This document shows positions 52,983-62,005 of a stretch of DNA of 64,000 nucleotides, piece by piece. The notes below the pieces were generated by a model. That model worked only from the letters and a program-made list of their open reading frames with translations. It was not told where the DNA came from and ran no database searches. Source of the DNA: Delphinus delphis. Taxonomy: Eukaryota; Chordata; Mammalia; Artiodactyla; Delphinidae. Positions within the stretch are counted from its first letter, which is position 1. The number at the start of each line of letters is the position of its first letter. A program made the position numbers and the translations under genes. The stretch spans positions 77,193,281 through 77,257,280 of the forward strand of contig NC_082699.1 of assembly GCF_949987515.2 (NCBI RefSeq), in the 5' to 3' direction.

Positions 52983-53010
<28 letters not shown>
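52793..53010 (+). mobile_element. CHR-2 SINE, full length with long A tail
   Basis: Head 'gggcttccctggtggcgcag', 'ggttcatgccccggtccggg' B-box region, 'cggagtggctgggcccgtga', 'tgagcctgcgtgtccggagc' and 'tcccacgtaccgc' followed by about 30 A. The long pure A tail and exact 15-bp target duplication mark the youngest-looking SINE insertion in the window. Confidence 0.98.
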
Positions 53011-53016
<6 letters not shown>

Positions 53017-53025
53017 GTCAAGGTC
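53011..53025 (+). repeat. Target-site duplication, right copy
   Basis: Exact repeat of 52778-52792; the first four A are shared visually with the tail. Confidence 0.96.
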
Positions 53026-53095
53026 ATGCAAAACAAGAAAGATTGAGAAATGGTCACAAACTGGAGGAGAACTGAGGACTAAGTTTCATTGGGCT
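53026..53095 (+). mobile_element. L1M 3' UTR, right part
   Basis: 'atgcaaaacaagaaagattg', 'agaaatggtcacaaactgga' and 'ggagaactgaggactaag' continue the 3' UTR after the SINE. Confidence 0.72.
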
Positions 53096-53749
53096 CCCGT
53101 CTCCCATTCTCTAGGTAAACACTGCTGACCACCAATCGGGCCTGATGTAAAACAGAACTGCTCCTGGATTCCTGTAAGGATGCCTCCCGTGGATTTTCTT
53201 TCTTCCCCATGAACACTCACTTGATACCTGACAAATCTTATTTTACACCTCTTCCAGAAAATATACCAGACTTAGTTTCCATTCACTTGTTCAATGCCCA
53301 CTGTGGATACTGTTACAGAGGAGCTCTGATTCCCCAGAACAGTTCTAATTTCAAACATTGTATCTCGTCATTTATACATTCTGTCAGATGACAGGTCTTG
53401 ATATTTATTGTGAAAATACAGTCATACTTTGAGTCATTTGGATGCTGGTGACATTTTTCCTCATTGCATTTGACTCCCACTCAAGAGCTTATCCAAGGGG
53501 AAGAAGAGAAAAAAGGCAGCAGCCATGGATGGGGTGAGGCTCAGGGGACGATGGCCTCGCGTGGTGAGGGCACACATCCCCCAGGGACACCAGCACGCAG
53601 GCCCACAGCAGAGCTCTGGGTCCAGTGGGAGTCCACACACCTAACCCAACACGACACCACCAGAGCTGGTGGAGCGGGGAGGGCACTGAGGACAAAACAC
53701 TGGGGGTAAAGACTGTGGACTCAGACAAGCCTGGTGTGGACCAGCCTGC
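53096..53749. other. Single-copy stretch
   Basis: Nothing assigned; GC-rich at 53540-53700. Confidence 0.5.
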
Positions 53750-53900
53750 ACTGACACGATTTATCAGCTGTATCAACTGTTGGGAAGCGTGTGCTCTAAG
53801 CCTCAGTTTCCCCATTTCAAGTGGAGATACTGACAGATTACAGGTTGTTGGCAAGATGTCAAGAGCGCATTCTGTGTGACGCACGTAGCACCATCTTTGC
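53750..53900 (+). mobile_element. MIR SINE
   Basis: 'ctaagcctcagtttccccat', 'ttcaagtggagatactgaca' and 'caggttgttggcaagatgtc' are MIR 3' half landmarks. Confidence 0.65.
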
Positions 53901-53945
53901 TGGATTAATTTTCCACTGCTGCCTAACAAATTCCCACAGCCTTAG
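53901..53945 (-). mobile_element. Short MaLR-LTR-like fragment
   Basis: 'attaattttccactgctgcc' and 'taacaaattcccacagcctt' equal the antisense LTR edge 'ttagttttccattgctgc...taacaaattaccacaaact'. Only about 45 bp. Confidence 0.45.
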
Positions 53946-54429
53946 CAGCTAATAGTTCCCCAGGGGAAACGACAATTTGAACAAGTTTCAAAGAGGGTAC
54001 CTTTTCTCCACTGAGCTCTTAGGTGTTTGGAAACGTCAGAGAGCTGGTTTGTACCGGCTGCCAGAGCACGCCAAAACACTGACGTGTCTCGGTTCTTCCG
54101 TTCTCTATTGTTGCCATAAGAAATTCTAAATTTCACTTGTATTCTCACTTTTAAGCTAACTTCTAGTGAGATGCAAACTGGTGTCCTGAGCCACACAGCT
54201 GAGAGAGACTCCGCTAGTGTGGGAGCAGCATTTCTTCACACACACACAAACACACACACCCGTCTAGTGCTCTGGGCGCCGAGAGTTGCCCAGCAGAGTG
54301 AGCACGGATGCTGTCTTCTGGGAGAGTTTTTAAATGAAATGGAATTACCGAGAGAGGTGAGGTGAGCAAAGGGATAGGGCTGCATATGAGACAGAGTTGC
54401 CACTGAGTTTCAGAGTGATAAGAGTAGGC
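53946..54429. other. Single-copy stretch with CA tract
   Basis: CA-rich run at 54237-54258. Nothing else assigned. Confidence 0.5.
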
Positions 54430-54640
54430 TGAGCACGTCCTACTTCTAAGTGCCAGGCTCAGCGCTGCTCTCCATTTAACTCACAGTCATCCTACCAGAC
54501 TGGTGCTACTGCTGTCCCCCTTTTATAGATGAGAAGACAGAGGCACAGAGAGATTAAGTAACTTGCCCTAGGTGGCACAGCTAATAAGTTACGGAGCCAA
54601 AGGCCATGCACCTAACCACTGCTTCTCTGTAGCCCAATGA
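54430..54640 (+). mobile_element. MIR SINE
   Basis: 'ttctaagtgccaggctcagc', 'tttatagatgagaagacaga', 'ggcacagagagattaagtaa', 'cttgccctaggtggcacagc' and 'taataagttacggagccaaa'. Best-preserved MIR here. Confidence 0.88.
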
Positions 54641-54679
54641 GGTTTGTATTAATAACAAAGAGAATAACAACTAATTACA

Positions 54680-54885
54680 TTTGGTGGGACCTTAAACTAA
54701 AAGTTCTCTCATATCACTTCATTCTCAAAACTATACCAGGAGGAAAAAAGAAGGGAAGATATTATGATTCCCCTACTGAAGTTTGAAGAAACAGAGAGGT
54801 GAAGTAGTATGTCTAAGATCACAAAGCATAAGGAACAAGACCTGTACCCATACCAGCTTTCGACCCCCAAAACCCTACTCTTTCC
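54680..54885 (+). mobile_element. MIR SINE
   Basis: 'ctctcatatcacttcattct', 'caaaactataccaggaggaa', 'ttgaagaaacagagaggtga' and 'agatcacaaagcataaggaa'. Confidence 0.68.
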
Positions 54886-54893
54886 ACTCTATC

Positions 54894-54922
54894 AAATTTA
54901 ATTAATTTAATTTAATTAATAT
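54894..54922 (+). repeat. (TTAAT)n-like low complexity
   Basis: Alternating 'tttaattaatttaatttaat' sequence. Confidence 0.88.
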
Positions 54923-54934
54923 CTGAAATGTATG

Positions 54935-55150
54935 CCCCCCTTGACCTCAGCGTTCTGGTCTGGAACCTCAAAGCTGACGCCACCATCAGCCAATACCACA
55001 GCTCTCCTCCGCCTCCCTTCTCTGGTCTGCATTCTGGTGACCTGTGTGTCTGTCTGCCTCCCCTACAAGACTGTCAGCTCTCAAAGGGCCAGAAACACAC
55101 CTCATCATCTTTGTCTTCCCCTGTGGCAGCCAGTGCAGCACCTGGGAAGG
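54935..55150 (+). mobile_element. L2 LINE 3' end
   Basis: 'ctacaagactgtcagctctc', 'aaagggccagaaacacacct', 'catcatctttgtcttcccct' and 'gtgcagcacctgg' fit the L2 ending. Confidence 0.6.
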
Positions 55151-55500
55151 TAGACATAGATTTTGGTGTCAGACATGCTTGCCAAGGAGAAGAAATGATA
55201 CTCCAGTTGCTTGCGTGTTTAGGGAACGACGTGGAATAAGGTGGGAGCAGGTAACTGGTCCAAATGAAAGAGTGAATTCAGACTGGGAGCAGTGACAACT
55301 GACTAGTCCAATCAAGGCTAAACACAGACGGGCTGAGTGGAGAGCCCACTGGGCACAGAGTCTGGGATGTGAGTGTCCCCTCTGTCACCGCCCGACAGAA
55401 CCGCTCCAGGGGGTCATTCAACTCCCTCAGTCCCATTTTCCCAAAGAATAAAACAGGTCCAATCCCCCGGCTCTGGGACAACTCCCTGTAACAAAATGCA
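55151..55500. other. Single-copy with MIR-like scrap
   Basis: 'tcaactccctcagtcccatt' and 'ttcccaaagaataaaacagg' at 55416-55460 resemble a MIR piece. Nothing else. Confidence 0.45.
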
Positions 55501-55509
55501 ATCAATCTT

Positions 55510-56427
55510 TCAATGATTATGAGTCATGTCAAAAGGGCACAAGAAAGCTATCACTGGCCAAAGCCGTGACAAGTGGAGCAACCAGAATAACGATTTTAAG
55601 GGATCAAAACACACCGAATCAATAAAAACCCGAGACTATAATGGGACTCAAAAAAGAAGAGGGAAAACAGCCCTAATTTCTCACCATTTGAAGTTTTTAA
55701 ACAGTTCCTTAATGCAAAGTTAGAAATTAAAAGGAAAAAGAGCATTGTTTCTGTTTTTCTAGTAGGTGTTGTCATTCTGGGTAATCAAACAGCCCCAGCA
55801 GTTGAGCTGTAAGTGCTACTTTACGGGAGAAGGCCACTTTATAAATGCAGAAGACATAATAGACATAGAAAATCATTTCATAAAATTTTAATGACACTTG
55901 AATCAGGCAATCCGAATTATCAACTGATTTAAAAAACATTAGATGCATTATTGATGCCTCTGTAATACTGCTAAAGTGCTGACACGTGGAATCGTCTCTA
56001 GTCGCAAGGGGAAAAGCACAGTGGGCTCGGACCATCACCACCCTATCCAACAGTCAATCTAAACCTCACTGATGATGGGACAGCTAGACATCAGGCACCT
56101 TTAATGTGATGAAACGAGAATACCAACTTCATCTCTTAAGTATTCCAGCCAAAACCTTTCATCTGAATCCATCAAGTCTTTACATACAATCTGCAGTTTA
56201 AGTGAAATCAGTGGATGAAGAAACAAGTAACACTGTGAGGCAGAAACTAGGGAGATCCAGAAGATAAGACATTCTACAGGACAACTGGCCTGGTCTCCTC
56301 AAGTTAGAGTCAAAAAACAAAAACACAAAAAAAAACAAAGGATGGTGCTAGATTAAAACAAACTTAAGTGGCACACTGCCCAGATGCGATGAGTGGTCCT
56401 AGATCATACACTGATTCCGACTAAATG
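55510..56427 (+). mobile_element. L1M 3' UTR-like, left of L1 insertion
   Basis: The right part is the most secure: 'acattctacaggacaactgg' at 56269, 'cctggtctcctcaagttaga', 'gctagattaaaacaaactta' and 'gtggtcctagatcatacact'. These match the sense 3' UTR of old L1s. The left part (55510-56200) reads continuously with it but is less certain. Confidence 0.55.
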
Positions 56428-56640
56428 TTTTTTTTGTTGTTGGGTTTTTTTTTTGGGGGGGGGGGGTTGTTTTGGTTTTTGTTTTGTTTTTTTTAACATC
56501 TTTATTGGAGTATAATTGCTTTACAATGGTGTGTTAGTTTCTGCTGTATAACAAAGTGAATCAGCTATACGCATACATATAGCCACATATCCCCTCCCTC
56601 TTGTGTCTCCCACTCTCCCTATCCCACCCCTCTAGGCGGA
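56428..56640 (-). mobile_element. L1 3' end, strongly 5'-truncated, with mixed T/G tail
   Basis: Antisense cetartiodactyl L1 end: 'aacatctttattggagtata' at 56495, 'attgctttacaatggtgtgt', 'gtttctgctgtataacaaag' and 'tatcccacccctctaggcgg' at 56618. The tail side (56428-56494) is T-rich but contains a run of 12 G at 56455-56466. It splits an L1M 3' UTR. Confidence 0.87.
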
Positions 56641-56730
56641 CTAGTTGTCATAATAGAATTTGGGGGTCAAATGGGAGAAATTTTAGTATCATCTGCATAT
56701 TCAAGGCAATAAAAATTTACTGAAATATAA
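56641..56730 (+). mobile_element. L1M 3' UTR-like, right of L1 insertion
   Basis: 'gggggtcaaatgggagaaat' and 'tttagtatcatctgcatatt' continue the older 3' UTR after the inserted L1. Confidence 0.55.
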
Positions 56731-58639
56731 AATTGAAGAGCACTAACTGAACAAAGCAAGTTATAAAACAATATTTACAGTACTATTTCGATCTAGGGGA
56801 CCCAGAATGAACATTCACTCTGGTTTCCTGGTGGTAACCTCTGGGCAGTGGGAAAGTGGAATTTCACTTTCATTTTTGCTTGTGTAAACTGTATTATTGA
56901 ATCAGTTTTCGCTGGTACTGCTTCTCTAATGATAACGTATATCTGTCAGTCTGAAACGTCCCCGTGTTCCAATGACCTCCCAGCGCTGGTCAGCACTGTG
57001 TTGCAGAAGAGCAACAGTGCTAAACGCTCGCACCTCTGTGAGGGCCCCTCACAAATCGTGCCAATGACTTTGGACTTCGTTTGAAGAATGTTAGGCTCTC
57101 AATCAGTGCTTGGGGGAAGGCTGAGCCACCAGGTGAGAGCAAGGCAGAGTCAAAGAAACAGACAAGCCCATTTGGAAAAGACCAAAGGATTCGGCTGGAG
57201 GCAAGAAGGGCTCAGCTAAGGTGGTGGGTGCTTGTGGTCATGAAAAGACCACACAGGCCTAAGAGACATTGATCAAGAAGACTCCGTAGGACTTCCTGGC
57301 CACTGGGTACTGGGGGTAATGGAAGCATCACTTACAAGGCCAGGTATTAAGCTTCAAAGACTAAGAACAAAAAGGAAAATCAGAAGACCTCTATCACACA
57401 CAAAGTAGAAATGACAGGAGGTACACAAAGGAAATTACAGTGTCCAGTAGTGTCAAGGCTGGTGAAAAGACAGAAGAGGAATGAGGGCAGTGAAAAGAAA
57501 TTAGATTCCATTAACAGAAAAAAAATTCAGAGAATCCCAGAGAAAGCTATTTCATCAACATGCTGAGAATTTAAGCCAGAGGCTAGAAGGTTAAGTTCAG
57601 GGAGAAGAAACTGAACAAAACTAATGAACAGGAAGAGCTTGCTTAAAGAAATCAAAAATCATCTATGGAGATGTCAGCTTAACCAAAAAAGAAAGAAAGG
57701 AAAAGAGAGACGTCAGTATGCAGGAAACCCAAACCAGATGCAGAAGTGAGATCCCACTGAGGAGCAATCCTGGGGTCTGTCACCTACGACTCTAATGTCG
57801 AAACTATCCGGCCTAGAAATCCTTAGTGTCACCAGGGGTTAAAGCTGACATCACTGGTACTCAGAAGACACAAAGCTCATCATAACCATGAGTAAGTCAC
57901 TTGAAAAGCAAAAGCTGTATCACACAACACACGAAGTCACAGCCTGAAGGCTCCAGCAAATACGCTCGTTTATTTTTAGCCCAGCAAGAAAACAAACCCA
58001 GACCGTGCGAGCAAGCAAGAGGGGAAACATTCGTCACTAAAAGCGTCATTTAGAAAGACAGTGCTATGTAAATATCATTAATACAGAATATTGTTCAGAC
58101 GCCATGATCAGAGGAAGTCTAAGATTAAGAACTTCAACGTAAATAAATTCTAAGACTGCCACTTCACGGCCTACTTGGAGAACAGATTTTAAACCATGAA
58201 TGCACTCTACGTCCTATCTTAAAAATCAGAGAGAACAACTCCAACAGCTTTGGGAGAATACAGATGAGTAAAAGGAGGCCCAGCCCAGGAGTCCTGACCG
58301 ACCCTGGCTGACGGCCATCCTGCCCAGCAGTTCTGGTAGGTCTGGACAACAGGCTCCCTTTCCTCCTACATGCTCCATCTCAGGTGGGAAGTCACCCTCT
58401 ACCCAAACCTTGCAGCCAGTCTTGCGATTTCACCTCACGCTCTCAACACTGATTCTTATCACAGAGTAGCACTGATATCCCTGGAGGAGTCTCTGAAACA
58501 CAGGCACCTTCCTGCACGCCCCCACTTCCTCTGATGTCAGACCTTCATCATCTCCCTTATTGACTATTTCAGGGCGCAGGTGCTTCACATCATCTGTCAG
58601 ATTTATTCTTAAGTATTTCAAATGTTTCCAGGCTAAAAA
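56731..58639. other. 1.9 kb with no firm feature
   Basis: 56815-56930 resembles an L1M tail ('ctggtggtaacctctgggca' then 'cttgtgtaaactgtattatt'). 57260-57320 ('aagactccgtaggacttcct' then 'ggccactgggtac') may be antisense L2. No coding exon can be supported. Confidence 0.4.
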
Positions 58640-58850
58640 GGATGCTACAGTAAGACTAGGTGGGGCTTATCCCAAGAACACAAGGTTGCTTTAACATTCT
58701 AAATCCTATCGGTATAAGTCACTATATTAACAAACTATAAAAGAAAAACCATATGTTCAACTCAAAGCACATACAAAGAGGCATTTGAGAAAGTCCTGAT
58801 TTTTTTAAAACTCTCAACAAAACGGGAATAGAAGGGTCAGAACGGTGAAG
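58640..58850 (+). mobile_element. L1 ORF2 reverse-transcriptase fragment
   Basis: 'taggtggggcttatcccaag', 'aacacaaggttgctttaaca', 'taagtcactatattaacaaa' and 'tctcaacaaaacgggaatag' are the RT-domain text of L1 in sense. Diverged; short. Confidence 0.82.
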
Positions 58851-59419
58851 TAACAGTCCTCTCGGTTATGGGGCCGCTTTTAATGGCAGGCAAGGCCTTT
58901 TCTACGGCATCTCATAACTATTTTTAAGTATCTAGTCTTGTACTCTGTTCATTGCTTCCTTTTCTCACAACTTCCTTCAGGGGCTGTTATTTACGTTTAT
59001 ATATATATACACCTTATGCCTATTCTGAGATGGACATCAGATAATTCTCCACACACTGACTTCCTTGGCAGAGCAAGGAACAAAACCTAGAACGTGCAAG
59101 TCTTGGTTTACAAAGCCAGCAATTTCAGGTTGAGGCCGGTCACAGTGACACTGCTGGCTCCCTTATGGTCTCAAAGTGGTTCCCACTGCCGACGTTAGAC
59201 AGGCTGGATGTTTCAAGAGGCCTCAGGACTCATCACCGCGCCGTCTCATCTGAACTTCTCCTAGCTCATCTTTTATTGCCATACTTTAGCAGAATTGCTC
59301 CACACACGTAAAAGAAGCTAATTCCTCCTTGCTGTTGCCTAGGCTGGTCCCTCAGCTTCAAATGCCTTTTTCCCACTCAAGAAGAATGCTCGAGGGAGAG
59401 GACTGGGGTTGGCTGCACG
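58851..59419. other. Single-copy, with an L2-like end
   Basis: (TA) tract at 58999-59009. 59230-59390 ('ggctggtccctcagcttcaa' then 'atgcctttttcccactcaag') resembles an L2 3' region. No gene. Confidence 0.45.
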
Positions 59420-61079
59420 AACACAGCCTGAAGGGGGCTAGTGAGCCACAGCTAGCCAAGAGGGAGTCCGGGAAAAAGTCTGGACCTGCCTAAGAGGCAA
59501 GAGACCGTTATTTCAGGGTGCGCGAGGAGAGGGGACTCAGAGCACCGCCTAAACGATCTCCAGAGACGGGCGCGAGCCACACCTATCAGCGTGAACACCA
59601 GAGATGGGCATGAAACGCTAAGGCTGCTGCTGCAGCCACCAAGAAGCCTGTGTGCGAGCACAGGTCACTATCCACACCTCTCCTCCTGGAAGCCTGTGCA
59701 GCCCGCCACTGCCAGGGTCCCGGGATCCAGGGACAACTTCCCCGGAATGCACGGCGCGCCTTAGCTGGTGCAACGTGACGCCGGCCTCTGCCTCCACAGG
59801 CTCGCCCCACACTCCGTACCCCTCCCTCCCCCCGGCCTGAGAGAGCCAGAGCCCCCTAATCAGCGGCTCCTTTAACCCCTTCCTGTCTGGGCGGGAACAG
59901 AAAACCTCAGGTGACCTACACGCAGAGGAGGGCCCAACCCAAAGCTGAACCCCGGGAGCTGTGCGAACAAAGAAGAGAAAGGGAAATCTCTCCCAGCAGC
60001 CTCAGGAGCAGCGGATTAAAGCTCCACAATAAACTTGATGTGCTCTGCATCTCTGGAATACCTGAATAGACAATGAATCATCCCAAAATTGAGGTGGTGG
60101 ACTTCGGGAGCAACTGTAGACTTGGGGTTTGCTTTCTGCATCTTATTTTTTTCTGGTTTTATGTTTATCTTCATTTAGTATTTAGAGCTTATTATCATTG
60201 GTACATTTCTTTATTGATTTGGTTGCTCTCTTCCTTTTATATATATATTTTTTCCATTTTCTTTTTGTGAGTGTGTATGTGTATGCTTCTTTGTGTGATT
60301 TTGTTTGTATAGCATTACTTTTACTATTTCTCCTAGGGTTCTGTCTGTCTGTTCTTTTTGTTTTCTTTTTTTTTATTTTTTAGTATAGTTTTTAGCACTT
60401 GTTATCATTGGGGGATTTGTTCTTTGATTTGGTTGCTCTCTTCTTTCTTTCTTTTCTTTTCTATTACTTTATCTTTTTATTTTTAATATTTTTTTTATTT
60501 TAATAACATACATTCATTCATTCATTCATATATCTTCCTCCCTTTTCTTCTGAGCCGAGTGGCTGACAGGGTCTTGGTGCTCCGGCCGTGTGTCAGGCCT
60601 GAGCCTCTGAGGTGGGAGAGCCGAGTTCAGTACACTGGTCCACCAGAGACCTCCCAGCTCCACAAAAGCTCAAATGGTAAAAGCTCTCCCAGAGATCTCC
60701 ATCTCAACGATAAGACCCAGCTCCAGTCAACGACCAGCAAGCTACAGTGCTGGACACGCCAGGCCAAACAACTAGCAAGACAAGAACACACTCCTACCCA
60801 TTTCTGAAAGGTTGCCTAAAATCATGATAAGGTCACAGACACCCCAAAACACACCACTGGACATGGTCCTGCCCACCAGAAAGACAAGATCCAGCCTCAT
60901 CCACCAAAACACAGACACCAGTTCCCTCCACCAGGAAGCCTACACAACCCACTGAACCAACCTTACCCACTGGGGGCAGACAGCAAAAACAATGGGAACT
61001 ACGAACCTGCAGCCTACAAAAAGGAGACCCCAAACACAGTAAGTTAAGCAACATGAGAAGATAGATAAACACACAGCAG
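59420..61079 (+). promoter_or_regulatory. 5' UTR / internal promoter of young L1
   Basis: The L1 begins within a few tens of bases of 59420 ('gctagccaagagggagtccg' near 59450). Its first 400 bp is GC/CpG-rich ('gtgcgcgaggagaggggact', 'ggtcactatccacacctctc', 'gtgcaacgtgacgccggcct'), typical of the LINE Pol II promoter. 60120-60550 is T-rich with an internal repeat (see findings). 60560-61079 leads to ORF1. The long 5' end shows that this copy is not 5'-truncated, unlike most L1s in the window. Confidence 0.85.
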
Positions 61080-61946
61080 ATGAAAGAGCAAACTAAAAAC
61101 CCACCAGACCTAACAAATGAAGAGGAAATAGGCAGCCTACCTGAAAAGGAATTCAGAGTAATGACAGTAAAGATGATCCAAAATCTTGGAAATAGAATGG
61201 AGAAAATACAAGATACGTTTAACAAGGACCTAGAAAAACCAAAGAGCAAACAAACAATGATGAACAACACAATAAATGAAATTTAAAATTCTCTAGAAGG
61301 AGTCAATAGCAGCATAACTGAGGCAGAAGAACGGATAAGTGACCTGGAAGATAAAATAGTGGAAATAATTACCACAGAGTGGAATAAAGAGAAAAGAATG
61401 TAAAGAATTGAGGACAGTCTCGGAGACCTCAGGGACAACATTAAATGCACCAACATTCAAACTATATGGGTCCCAGAAAAAGAAGAGAAAAATAAAGGGA
61501 CTGAGAAAATATTTGAAGAGATTACAGTTGACAACTTCCCTAATATAAGAAAGGAAATAGTGAGTCAAGTCCAGGAAGCACAGAGAGTCCCATACAGGAT
61601 AAATCCAAGGAGAAACATGCCAAGACACACATGAATCAAACTATCAAAAATTAAATACAAAGAAAAAATATTAAAAGCAGCAATGGAAAAGCAACAAATA
61701 ACATACAAGGGAATGCCCATAAGGTTAACAGCTGCTTTTTCAGCAGAAACTCTGCAAGCCAGAAGGGAGTGGCAGGACATATTTAAAGTGATGAAAGGGA
61801 AAAACCTACAACCAAGATGACTCTACCCAGCAAGGATCTCATTCAGGTTCGATGGAGAAATTAAAACCTTTACAGACAAGCTAAAGCTAAGAGAATTCAC
61901 CACCACCAAACCAGCATTACAAAAATGCTTAAAGGAACCTCTCTAG
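61080..61946 (+). pseudogene. L1 ORF1 (nucleic-acid-binding protein), inactivated
   Basis: ATG at 61080 opens with peptide 'MKEQTKNPPDLTNEEEIGSL'. The frame register is preserved to a natural-looking TAG at 61944-61946 (288 codons) but holds four premature in-frame stops: TAA 61284-61286, TAA 61401-61403, TGA 61632-61634 and TGA 61818-61820. ORF1 encodes the trimeric RNA chaperone that packages L1 RNA. The region after 61284 retains coiled-coil-like charged heptads ('AEERISDLEDKIVEI') and later a conserved C-terminal domain. No net indel has accumulated, so decay here is by point mutation. Confidence 0.9.
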
Positions 61947-62005
61947 GCAGGAAACACAAGAGAAGGAAAAAGACCTGCAATAACAAAAGCAAAACAAATA
62001 AGAAA

